A DNA stretch of 27,611 nucleotides from contig CAADWU010000036.1 of assembly GCA_900752845.1 (NCBI GenBank), forward strand, positions 1 to 27,611. The letters are read 5' to 3'. The notes beneath the pieces were generated by a model. It saw only the letters and a list, made by a program, of their open reading frames with translations, was not told the origin of the DNA and made no database searches. This DNA comes from Candidatus Gastranaerophilales bacterium (GTDB taxonomy: Bacteria > Cyanobacteriota > Vampirovibrionia > Gastranaerophilales > Gastranaerophilaceae). This document shows positions 12,978 through 20,565 of the stretch, piece by piece. A program made the position numbers and the translations under genes. The stretch's first letter is position 1, and the number at the start of each line of letters is the position of its first letter.

Positions 12978-14048
12978 ATGGCATTAGATTCAGTCAACAA
13001 TTATGGAAGTGCGTATGATGATTTCTACGCTCAACAATATTTTGCAAAAGCAAATCAGCCTCAAGTTCCACAAACACAAACAAATGCAGGTTACTATCAA
13101 CAACAGCCGCAAACTCCTCAAAACCCTGCATTCACAGGTTACTATCAACAACCGGCTGCTGATACATTCCAAAAATCAGGAGGTTCAGCTTTACCGACAG
13201 CACTTGCTTTAGGTACAGTTGCAGGTGGTGCAACAGGTGCAGGAACTTACTTTTGGGGCTCAAATCCGATTAAAGACGGAAAAGTTGACGAAAGCTTATT
13301 AGGTGCTATTGATGATGCAGCTTATCAAGATGCATTAAAAGGTAAAAAAGAAGAATTATTGACAAATGCAAAACAAACAGTATTGGACAAATACAAAATT
13401 AAAGATGAAAAATCATTAGAAGCTATTAAAAAATTCGTTGAAGCAGAAGATAAATCCAAATTACCTAAAGAAGTTATGGACTTAATTCCTGATGATATGA
13501 AATCAAACCCTAAAGCTGCCAAAATCAGGAGCGAAGCAGCATTAAAAGAAATCGGTGAAATTAAAGTTGATGACATTACTAAAGAAGCAGAAAAACTTAT
13601 TACTAAAGATACTTTGAAATTTAAAGCTCAAGAATTAACAGATTTAAAATCATTTGAAACTAAACTTACAGGTCTTGCCGATGATATCAAGCCTGCCGAT
13701 TTAGAAAAATTCATTAAAGAAAATGCAAAATCTTTTGGTATTACAGGTGATGAAAAAGCAATTGAAACAGAAGCTAAAAGATTAGCAGCAAAAGGTAAAG
13801 CAGAGTTACTTACATCTCATAAAGCCAAAATTACAACAGCTGAAAATACAATTAAAACAGTAAAAGAAAATTTAGGCAAAAAATTCACAACATATTGGGA
13901 TGACACAGCAAAAGCATTAAAGAAAGAAACTCCTGAAGCATTAACAAAAGCATTTAAAAACTTCAAATGGAACAAAGCATTAAAAGGCGGCGGTATAGCT
14001 GCAGCTGCAGGTATTGTATTAGGACTTTTATTCGGAAACAATGCATAA
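12978..14048 (+). CDS. Lineage-specific Ala/Lys-rich helical protein with two glycine-rich hydrophobic segments
   Basis: 356 aa, family not recognised. Residues 1-70 are a disordered Gln/Pro/Tyr region with GYYQQQPQ, NPAFTG and GYYQQPA, partly an in-frame 48-bp duplication. Residues 71-92 form a Gly/Ala-rich hydrophobic hairpin (ALPTALALGTVAGGATGAG). Residues 95-335 are charged helix, Lys/Glu/Asp/Ala-rich and probably coiled coil. Residues 337-353 are a second glycine-rich hydrophobic segment (GGGIAAAAGIVLGLLFG). There is no classical signal peptide. The N-terminal FTG motif recurs in the protein at 19435. The build suggests an envelope-associated or membrane-inserting filament-like protein; this is inference. 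It is monocistronic, with a weak AAGG SD and its own terminator. Confidence 0.8.
   Translation: MALDSVNNYGSAYDDFYAQQYFAKANQPQVPQTQTNAGYYQQQPQTPQNPAFTGYYQQPAADTFQKSGGSALPTALALGTVAGGATGAGTYFWGSNPIKDGKVDESLLGAIDDAAYQDALKGKKEELLTNAKQTVLDKYKIKDEKSLEAIKKFVEAEDKSKLPKEVMDLIPDDMKSNPKAAKIRSEAALKEIGEIKVDDITKEAEKLITKDTLKFKAQELTDLKSFETKLTGLADDIKPADLEKFIKENAKSFGITGDEKAIETEAKRLAAKGKAELLTSHKAKITTAENTIKTVKENLGKKFTTYWDDTAKALKKETPEALTKAFKNFKWNKALKGGGIAAAAGIVLGLLFGNNA
13087..13152 (+). repeat. In-frame 18-bp direct repeat encoding the GYYQQ motif
   Basis: CAGGTTACTATCAACAAC occurs at 13087-13104 and 13135-13152, 48 bp (16 codons) apart and in the same reading frame. The perfect DNA identity points to a recent duplication in the disordered N-terminal region. 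Confidence 0.85.
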
Positions 14049-14068
14049 TCAATTTAACATCAAATCTA

Positions 14069-14099
14069 AAAAACTCCTGTAGTAATTACAGGAGTTTTT
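14069..14099. terminator. Bidirectional terminator between convergent genes
   Basis: Perfect stem CTCCTGTA/TACAGGAG with a 5-nt loop, flanked by A5 and T5. It serves the helical protein (plus) and the histidine kinase (minus). Confidence 0.9.
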
Positions 14100-14111
14100 A
14101 CTTATATATTA

Positions 14112-15383
14112 TCATGCAGATATTTTTATTTTTTCAGGATATCTTGGGATTACAAAACCAAAACTGCAGGTTTCATTAACATCGCTTGATGCATGAACCT
14201 TTCCGTTATGCGCATCTATAATTTGTTTTGACAAATAAAGTCCTAACCCTGTTCCTGTTTTCTTAAATTTTGTATTTGCTTTACTCTTGAACTTTTCAAA
14301 AATATCATTCATTTGTTCTTTATTTATATAGGCTGATTTGTTTTTTATGTTTAATTTAATACCACCTTGTTCATCCGAGAGCAATATTTTTATTTCGGAA
14401 TTTCTGTAGCCGTAGGTTATCGCATTACTTAACATGTTGATAATAACTCTTTTTATTTGAAATCTGTCAGCGGTAACAAGATTTGATTTCAATGTTGAAG
14501 TTAAGACAATGTTCTGTTCTCTTTCTGCTGAAAGGTTGAAAACTTCGCTTGATGTTTCATTTATCAAATCAATCATATCAAATTCTTCGTAATGGATTTT
14601 GGTTTGACCGTTATCAAAAAGATATGTGTCTAAGATTGTGAATATTAAATTAGACATATAATTACAAGAATTTTTAATATGTTCTATCATATCTCTCTGG
14701 TCATTATTTAACGGTCCTATCATATTTTCCGACAACAAATTAAGAGCTTTAATTTGAGCTATGGTAGGAGTTTTTAAATCGTGTGTAAGCGTAGCAATAA
14801 AAGTATTTTTTCTTTCTTCCAGTTCTTTCTCATTCTCAATATTTTGAAGAATAACCACTATACTGACAACTTTTCCCTCATCATCAAGCACAGGTGTTTT
14901 TATTATTTTAAACCACTTTGAGGAGCCGTCAATCATCTCAACAGGTCTTTCAAAAACAAAACATTTTTTATTTTCTATAACCTGTTTATCTTCTCTTTTA
15001 ATAACCTCAGAAGTCTTAAAAAAATTATCTGCATTAATACCTGAAATTTTTTGCGTGCTGATTCCTGAAAGTTCAGCAAGCTCTTTGTTTGCTAAAAGAA
15101 TAGTACCGTCAATATTTTTTAAATACATAATAAAAGATGCACTGTCTATAATTGTTTTCATTTGAGAATGCTGTATTAAAATCTGTCTTTCAAGTTTTTT
15201 AGCTTCAAGCATACTGATAAATCTGATACATAAACTGCTGACAATAACAAAAATACTTATTAAAAAAGCATCTTTTACGGCCAGAGTAACATTAGGGAGC
15301 AACTTAGGAGATATAAGCGCAAAATATAATATGGAAGTAGTAATTACTAATATTAAAGTTTTTTTCAAATTCAGCATGTTCAT
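14112..15383 (-). CDS. Membrane-bound PAS-domain sensor histidine kinase
   Basis: 423 aa. Two N-terminal membrane segments (about 8-24 and 34-56) are joined by a very short loop, so sensing is probably in the membrane or through PAS. The PAS domain (75-185) includes ANKELAELSGIS and WFKIIKTPVLDDEG. The HisKA phospho-site is FIATLTHDLKTP (His201). The HATPase_c domain has an N-box VIINMLSNAITYG and the G-box TGTGLGLYLSKQIIDAHNG. No response regulator lies nearby, so it is an orphan kinase. The minus-strand upstream sequence TGA-TATTAT may be an extended -10, leaving only a very short leader (GGGATTAA before ATG). An ATG at codon 3 is a possible alternative start. Confidence 0.93.
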   Translation of the reverse strand: MNMLNLKKTLILVITTSILYFALISPKLLPNVTLAVKDAFLISIFVIVSSLCIRFISMLEAKKLERQILIQHSQMKTIIDSASFIMYLKNIDGTILLANKELAELSGISTQKISGINADNFFKTSEVIKREDKQVIENKKCFVFERPVEMIDGSSKWFKIIKTPVLDDEGKVVSIVVILQNIENEKELEERKNTFIATLTHDLKTPTIAQIKALNLLSENMIGPLNNDQRDMIEHIKNSCNYMSNLIFTILDTYLFDNGQTKIHYEEFDMIDLINETSSEVFNLSAEREQNIVLTSTLKSNLVTADRFQIKRVIINMLSNAITYGYRNSEIKILLSDEQGGIKLNIKNKSAYINKEQMNDIFEKFKSKANTKFKKTGTGLGLYLSKQIIDAHNGKVHASSDVNETCSFGFVIPRYPEKIKISA

Positions 15384-15470
15384 TTAATCCCAAAATAATA
15401 TCAACATATCTACTATAGAACAAACATACTGTCTAAAAATACTCCAGGTGGCTAATTATAAGTATCCATA

Positions 15471-15500
15471 AAAAAAATACAGGTATAACCTGTATTTTTT
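15471..15500 (-). terminator. Terminator downstream of tRNA-CAT
   Basis: Stem ATACAGGT/ACCTGTAT with a 3-nt loop. The minus-strand reading ends in a T run, immediately after the tRNA 3' end. Confidence 0.85.
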
Positions 15501-15501
15501 A

Positions 15502-15573
<72 letters not shown>

Positions 15574-15602
15574 GTGGCAATATTTAATTTTAACTTTTGT
15601 TT

Positions 15603-15672
15603 TGTGGCGGCGGTAGTTCCTACCTTTCCTCTCACAATCGATACTTAATCGATTGTTCGGCAGAGTGCCACA
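15603..15672 (+). ncRNA. Candidate structured RNA (three-way junction with C/U-rich linker)
   Basis: A closing stem TGTGGC (15603-15608)/GCCACA (15667-15672) encloses two perfect hairpins: GGTAG-TTC-CTACC (15612-15624) and ACAATCGAT-ACTTA-ATCGATTGT (15634-15656). The hairpins are joined by the unpaired linker TTTCCTCTC. A terminator-like hairpin follows at 15707-15735 on the plus strand. The gap 15574-15765 has no ORF. No known family was recognised. The fold is also possible on the minus strand, as a leader of the tRNA. Confidence 0.45.
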
Positions 15673-15706
15673 GTCAGAAGAAATATTTAATTTTCAGTAG
15701 ATTAAC

Positions 15707-15735
15707 ACTGTCTTAAATCTTTTGACAGTTTTAAA
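15707..15735 (+). terminator. Weak terminator-like hairpin
   Basis: ACTGTC (15707-15712)/GACAGT (15724-15729) with an 11-nt loop, followed by TTTTAAATTT-type sequence. Its orientation matches a plus-strand transcript of the structured RNA just upstream. Confidence 0.4.
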
Positions 15736-15765
15736 TTTAGCATTAAAAACTTTAAAAATCAAGTA

Positions 15766-16782
15766 TTAAATTTTCAATGCTTCTTCTGATATCACTTCAT
15801 TTGCGCCAATAACAGATGAATAAACATTTTCTTTTATTATACAGCCTGATGCAATTACGCTGTCTGAAACAACAACACCATCTGCAACAGTAACATTATC
15901 CCAAATAATGCTGTTTTCAATAACACTGTTTTCACCTAAAGTACAATTTTTTCCGATTGTTGAATAACCTTTAAATTTAACATTACCGGGAATTACAGAA
16001 GCTTCAGAAATATACGCACCGCAGCTATTATTTACTATAGGCTTGTGAGCAAAAGAGCACAAACCGTTAAATAAATCCTGAGTAGATTGTTTATACTGAT
16101 CAAGTGTTCCGATATCACTCCAATATTCAGAAATCTCAAACGTATTAATAGCATGTTCTTTTAAAAGCTCAGGGAATACATTTTTCGCAAAGTCAAAAAA
16201 TGTATTTTCAGGAATATAATCAAAAATCTTGTAATCAAAAATGTAAATACCTGTATTGATATAATTACTTTTTGCTTCTTCAATAGCAGGTTTTTCCTGA
16301 AATTCGGTTATAAATCCGTCTTTATCAGTTACGACAACACCAAAATGCGGAACTTCTTCTTTAGCAATTTTTTTGATACCGATAGTAGCAATTGCTTTTG
16401 AATTCCTGTGAACTTCAATTCCTTTTTTAATATCTGCATTAGAAAGTCCGTCAGCAGATAAAACAACGAACGGACAGCCTTCATCAAAGAAATACTGACA
16501 TTTTTTAACTCCGCCTGCTGTGCCTGATAAGGTTTCCTCTTTAATATAATTAAAGTTTATACCAAGGTTATTATCAATATATCTTTCAATAATTTTATCG
16601 GCAAGATAATATGTATTACAAATTACATCGGTTATTCCATAAGAAACCAATTTTTCAAATAAAATATCCATAACCGGCTTATTAGCTACCGGAACCAATG
16701 GTTTGGGAACTAATTTTGTTAAAGGATCAAGTCTTGATCCAACCCCTGCAGACATAATCATCGCTTTAATTTTCTTACTCAT
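15766..16782 (-). CDS. NDP-sugar pyrophosphorylase (nucleotidyltransferase with left-handed beta-helix)
   Basis: 338 aa. It makes a nucleotide-sugar from a sugar-1-phosphate and NTP for glycan or cell-surface synthesis. Residues 5-240 are the Rossmann-type nucleotidyltransferase domain, with AGVGSRLDPLTKLVPKPLVP (12-31), the activating Lys in PKPLVPVANKP, the metal-binding Asp111 (LSADGLS), and HFGVVVTDKDGFITEFQEKP. Residues 250-335 form hexapeptide turns (STIGKNCTLGENSVIENSI, VTVADGVVVSDSVI). It resembles GDP-mannose pyrophosphorylase or glucose-1-phosphate transferases of cyanobacteria; the base and sugar cannot be fixed. There is no SD. A TAAAAT box lies 9 nt before the ATG, so the leader would be only a few bases. 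Confidence 0.92.
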   Translation of the reverse strand: MSKKIKAMIMSAGVGSRLDPLTKLVPKPLVPVANKPVMDILFEKLVSYGITDVICNTYYLADKIIERYIDNNLGINFNYIKEETLSGTAGGVKKCQYFFDEGCPFVVLSADGLSNADIKKGIEVHRNSKAIATIGIKKIAKEEVPHFGVVVTDKDGFITEFQEKPAIEEAKSNYINTGIYIFDYKIFDYIPENTFFDFAKNVFPELLKEHAINTFEISEYWSDIGTLDQYKQSTQDLFNGLCSFAHKPIVNNSCGAYISEASVIPGNVKFKGYSTIGKNCTLGENSVIENSIIWDNVTVADGVVVSDSVIASGCIIKENVYSSVIGANEVISEEALKI

Positions 16783-16814
16783 ATCGTTTCTATTTTAACC
16801 TAAAAAATATTTTA

Positions 16815-16842
16815 TTGCAAATTTAAAATCAGGTTGTATAAT
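16815..16842 (+). promoter_or_regulatory. Promoter of tRNA-Lys
   Basis: -35 TTGCAA (16815-16820), 16-bp spacer, perfect -10 TATAAT (16837-16842). Transcription would start about 12 nt before the mature tRNA. Confidence 0.75.
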
Positions 16843-16860
16843 AAATTTGTAAGCAGTTAC

Positions 16861-16933
16861 GGGCTTGTAGCTCAGCTGGTAGAGCAGAAGACTCTTAATC
16901 TTTTGGTCGTGGGTTCGAATCCCACCGGGCCCA
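16861..16933 (+). tRNA. tRNA-Lys (CTT)
   Basis: 73 nt. The acceptor is GGGCTTG/CGGGCCC with two G-T wobbles and discriminator A; no CCA is encoded. The D arm is AGCTCAGCTGGTAGAGCA. The anticodon loop CTCTTAA gives CTT. The T loop is TTCGAAT. The TolC-like gene starts 31 bases downstream with no terminator between them, so tRNA and mRNA may share a transcript. Confidence 0.95.
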
Positions 16934-16964
16934 TTTTTAATAAACTACTCTCTAATTATTTATT

Positions 16965-18464
16965 ATGGTTATAAAAAAATCAATCTGCCTGATATTACTA
17001 ATTTTTTCATTTTTATCAGCACTAAATACTAAAACATTTGCAATAGAAGATGATGATTTATTCAAATCTATAGAAATTAAAGACGGAGCTACGTTATCAG
17101 TCCTTGACTGTGTTGCGGCTGCGTTCAAATACAGTCCGAAAATAAAAAGACAAAAATATAATTTGGATATTGCTAAAAGTAATCTGGGGATTGCCAAATC
17201 ACAATATTTCCCTGTTATTAATGCAGGAGCAGGGTTTTATAACGAAAACAACTCCGATAATCTTTATTATAATTCTCACTACAGAGAAATGCCGAATGTA
17301 GGTGTAACAGTAAACAAATTAATATGGAATTTTGGTAAAACTACTGCCTACATTAAAATGGAAGAATTTTATAAAATCGGTGCAGAATATGAGTTTATGG
17401 ACAGTTTATGTTCGACTTTATTTGATGTAAAAGTTAAATATTACAACCTATTAAAAACAAAAGCTTTGTTAAAAGTTGCAGAAAATAACGTTGAAATTAA
17501 TGAAATATTCGTAAAGCTTGCAAAAGAAAAAGCGCAAACGGATTTGACTACAGCAAAATTATATTTAAGTGATGCAAAAGTAAAATATTTAGAAGCAAAA
17601 AATAATTACAACAATGCACGGGTTGATTTAAACAATTCAATGTACCTTGACAGTCAGCCTGATTTCAAAATTAAAAACACCAATACTTTTGCGTATAAAA
17701 ACGATTTTGCATATAACACTGATGCAGAAGCTCCGGAACCGTTTAATCCTTTATTATTTAATTTTCCTCTTGATAAAGCAGTAGAAATAGCTTACGACAA
17801 CAGCCCCGATTTAAACGTTTTAATATCAACTAAAAAGGCTATGGAGCAATCTTTACTTTATGTAAAAAGGACTTATTTCCCTGATTTAACAGCTAATGCA
17901 GGATACGGCTTTAACAATTCAAATCAAACTTCAAACAATAGCTTTCAAGTTGGTGTTAATCTTAATTCCACTGTAAATTTAATGGAACTGAAACACAGTA
18001 TAAAAGGAGCTGATGCTCAGGTAAATTTTGCAGATAACGAAATCACTCTTTTCAAAAAAGATTTGTATTTTGAAGTAAAAAGGGCTTTAAATAATGTCGA
18101 AAAATGCGAAAAACAAATTCCGACTGCAAAACTTGAAGCTGAGCAGGCTTTAGAAAATCTTAAGCTTGTTGAGGCACAATATAAATCTGACGAACTAAAT
18201 TACGTAGCGCTTCAAAATGCCCGAAAAGAGTATATTATAGCCGTACATGGATATATTGACAGCTTATATGATTATAATATTTCGTTGATACAGGTTGAAA
18301 TGGCAATGCATTATCACATTGTAGATATACACCATAAATCCGAGCATGCTATGCATTATCATTCAGATGAACTTATTCAACATTTAAACAAAGTTCTCGG
18401 ATGTGATGAACAGGAAATTCAAAAAGTTAAACGAAAAAATACTAAAAAGCGACAGTCTTTGTAA
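16965..18464 (+). CDS. TolC-family outer-membrane protein with histidine-rich C-terminal tail
   Basis: 499 aa. The signal peptide (KKSICLILLIFSFLSALNTK, cleaved near TFA|IE) is followed by two repeats of the TolC/outer-membrane efflux fold. Repeat signatures are LDCVAAAFKYSPKIKRQKYN (45-64) and LDKAVEIAYDNSPDLNVLI in the second half. Long helical stretches alternate with strand regions (NAGAGFYNENN; TANAGYGFNNSN). The C-terminal tail has eight histidines at 449-473 (HYH, IHH, HAMHYH, QH), with Cys480 and a basic end (KRKNTKKRQSL), which suggests metal contact. The downstream gene, 26 bases on, is a predicted heavy-metal exporter. No adaptor (MFP) gene is present. There is no SD; the start is set by the signal peptide. 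Confidence 0.9.
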   Translation: MVIKKSICLILLIFSFLSALNTKTFAIEDDDLFKSIEIKDGATLSVLDCVAAAFKYSPKIKRQKYNLDIAKSNLGIAKSQYFPVINAGAGFYNENNSDNLYYNSHYREMPNVGVTVNKLIWNFGKTTAYIKMEEFYKIGAEYEFMDSLCSTLFDVKVKYYNLLKTKALLKVAENNVEINEIFVKLAKEKAQTDLTTAKLYLSDAKVKYLEAKNNYNNARVDLNNSMYLDSQPDFKIKNTNTFAYKNDFAYNTDAEAPEPFNPLLFNFPLDKAVEIAYDNSPDLNVLISTKKAMEQSLLYVKRTYFPDLTANAGYGFNNSNQTSNNSFQVGVNLNSTVNLMELKHSIKGADAQVNFADNEITLFKKDLYFEVKRALNNVEKCEKQIPTAKLEAEQALENLKLVEAQYKSDELNYVALQNARKEYIIAVHGYIDSLYDYNISLIQVEMAMHYHIVDIHHKSEHAMHYHSDELIQHLNKVLGCDEQEIQKVKRKNTKKRQSL

Positions 18465-18490
18465 GATTTTGTTTGTATTATTATAAAAAT

Positions 18491-19438
18491 ATGCTAATAG
18501 ACTTATTAAACAAACTAAACACAATTAATGAAAATCTGTTTTCAGGATTTGACGGAATGATAGAAGGCTTTGGAATGCCAGAATGGCTTGCTGATGCAGT
18601 AATTGACAGTTTTCATATACTTCCGTTACTGTTTCTGGTTTTCATGTTTATCGAGTTGATTGAATTTTTTTGCTCTGATAAAATAAACTCTTTTATGAAA
18701 AAATCCGAAAAAGCAGCTCCTGTTATAGGAAGTCTGGCAGCTATTCTGCCTCAGTGCGGATTTTCAGTGATTGCAAGCACACTTTATATAAGAAGATTTA
18801 TAACCAAAGGAACTCTTATTGCTATATATCTCGCCACATCGGACGAGGCAATCCCGATATTACTTGCAGAACCTTCCCAAACACATTACGTTCTGCCGAT
18901 TATAGGAATTAAACTGGCTATTGGTATTATTGCAGGATATTTGATTGATTTTATTTTAAAAGATAAAAAATATATTCCTTTTAATGAAGAAAATAATGAA
19001 ATTAATGAACAGGACGGCTGCTGCTGTCATTCTGTTTCAAACAGAAGAAAACGGGAACTGATAATCCACCCTTTAAAACATACATTAAATATTTTTGTAT
19101 TCATTTTACTTATAACAATATTTTTAAACTTTTTAATTGAAGTTTATTCCAAACAGGCATCATTACATATAATTTTCGGACAGGTAAAATTCTTAGAACC
19201 TGTAATTACTGCATTTATAGGTTTAATACCTAATTGCGCAGTTTCAATTACACTTACAATGCTTTTGATAAAAGGGTCCATAAGTTTCGGTGCCGTAATG
19301 TCAGGTTTGTTATCAAATGCAGGTTTAGGTATCCTTGTACTTTTCAAAAACAGTGAAAATATAAAAGATTCGTTAAAAATCGTAGGTATACTTCTTGCAA
19401 TCAGCATTACAGCAGGAATGCTGATACAGTTATTTTAA
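18491..19438 (+). CDS. Predicted 10-TM heavy-metal exporter (ArsP_2 / putative manganese transporter family)
   Basis: 315 aa from ATG 18491. A TTG six codons upstream also keeps the frame but has no SD. Two pseudo-symmetric halves carry LPQCGFS with RRFITKGTLIAIYLATSDEA, and IPNCAVS with KGSISFGAVMSGLLSNAG, the pattern of PF11449 proteins annotated as 10TM heavy-metal exporters, arsenic efflux or putative manganese transporters (family knowledge). The hydrophilic centre bears a Cys/His patch, DGCCCHS, where relatives often carry longer His/Cys stretches. It follows the TolC-like gene by 26 bases, almost certainly in one operon. This suggests export of a metal from the cytoplasm and on through the outer membrane. 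Its stop overlaps the convergent gene's stop by four bases (TTAA). Confidence 0.85.
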   Translation: MLIDLLNKLNTINENLFSGFDGMIEGFGMPEWLADAVIDSFHILPLLFLVFMFIELIEFFCSDKINSFMKKSEKAAPVIGSLAAILPQCGFSVIASTLYIRRFITKGTLIAIYLATSDEAIPILLAEPSQTHYVLPIIGIKLAIGIIAGYLIDFILKDKKYIPFNEENNEINEQDGCCCHSVSNRRKRELIIHPLKHTLNIFVFILLITIFLNFLIEVYSKQASLHIIFGQVKFLEPVITAFIGLIPNCAVSITLTMLLIKGSISFGAVMSGLLSNAGLGILVLFKNSENIKDSLKIVGILLAISITAGMLIQLF

Positions 19439-20553
19439 ACAAGCTGCCGGTTTAATCTGTTAAATCTTTCCGCAATGTCGTCATCATTTTGAAAATATCT
19501 GTCAAATTTTGTACTCTGGTCTTTTGAAACAGATTTAACCAAATCTTTTACAAATTCAAATTGTTCATCTGAATTCCAATAATTAAAGTCACGTGCAAGT
19601 CCTTCCCTATTGCGAAGTTTTGTTTTTATAAGTTTCATACCTGTTTTAATCTGCCTTTCATGGGCACCCATTTGAGTTACATTAGACATCTGTGCAAAAG
19701 GGGAACTGTTAATACGCTCTCTTATAACATTAGTAATCTTATCATCCAAACTGTATGCAAGTTTGCCGTCTCTTACAGCTTCTATAAAATATGCAAAGTT
19801 TTTAGCACCTTCTTTTGATATATGATTTTCATTATTGGCTTTTGCAAATTTAATGTTAAATTCACCTGCAGTAAGAGGATTTATGTCTAGTTCTCTTTTG
19901 TATTTATAATATTCAACACTATTGCTAAGTCCTGACTGACGTGTTATATCATCAAGCACGTCAAGTATTTTATACATTTGCCCTGTTGTATAAACTTCGG
20001 GAAAAGTATTTTCATTGTTTAAACTTAAAATTCTCTGGTCAACATTATCCCAAAGTGCTCCTTTATACCTTGCTACATAGTATTCATCAGAAGATAAAGA
20101 ACGCTGGTCTTTTGCCAGAATTATATAAGCTTTATCAATGTCGCTTCCGGGCAGTGCATGTCTTAGCCCGACAGAACACACAGGATCATAACCTGCCATC
20201 AAAACTCTTACATCGCTGTTACTTGCATTAACGGCATTGTTTACAAATTCTTTTTCTATTTTTGCAGAAGCAGCAAATATATCAGGGAAATCAGTCATCC
20301 ATTTATAAAATTCTACAAATTTACCTTTTAAGTACTCTGGAATACGTTCCAAGAACGAAAAGTTTTCCTGCCTTATCCATTTGTTTTGCGGGAAAATATT
20401 ATCATCCAATGCCTCGTAATACTTTGCATATCGTAAATAATTATATTGGGAATACATATTTTCAGCCGTATTCATAGCATATTGCGGTACTCTTTGTGCT
20501 ATTCCGGTAAACCCTGCTGCCGAACTGTTCTTTTGAACTGCTCCTACTTTCAT
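19435..20553 (-). CDS. Lineage-specific protein with a possible nucleotidyltransferase motif
   Basis: 372 aa, not recognised as a whole. The N-terminal tag MKVGAVQKNSSAAGFTG (1-17) resembles the start of its operon partner and the FTG of the protein at 12978. A Tyr/Asn-rich helical segment (28-50) follows. At 127-147, SVGLRHALPGSDIDKAYIIL resembles the GSxxxxxSDIDLxV loop of polymerase-beta-type nucleotidyltransferases (Asp138, Asp140), and Asp172 is a candidate third acid. The C-terminal half is charged helix. There is no signal peptide or membrane segment. The SD AGGTAGAG overlaps the stop of the PHP gene 12 bases upstream, so the two are co-translated. The nucleotidyltransferase reading is tentative. 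Confidence 0.6.
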   Translation of the reverse strand: MKVGAVQKNSSAAGFTGIAQRVPQYAMNTAENMYSQYNYLRYAKYYEALDDNIFPQNKWIRQENFSFLERIPEYLKGKFVEFYKWMTDFPDIFAASAKIEKEFVNNAVNASNSDVRVLMAGYDPVCSVGLRHALPGSDIDKAYIILAKDQRSLSSDEYYVARYKGALWDNVDQRILSLNNENTFPEVYTTGQMYKILDVLDDITRQSGLSNSVEYYKYKRELDINPLTAGEFNIKFAKANNENHISKEGAKNFAYFIEAVRDGKLAYSLDDKITNVIRERINSSPFAQMSNVTQMGAHERQIKTGMKLIKTKLRNREGLARDFNYWNSDEQFEFVKDLVKSVSKDQSTKFDRYFQNDDDIAERFNRLNRQLV

Positions 20554-20565
20554 ATAACTCTACCT

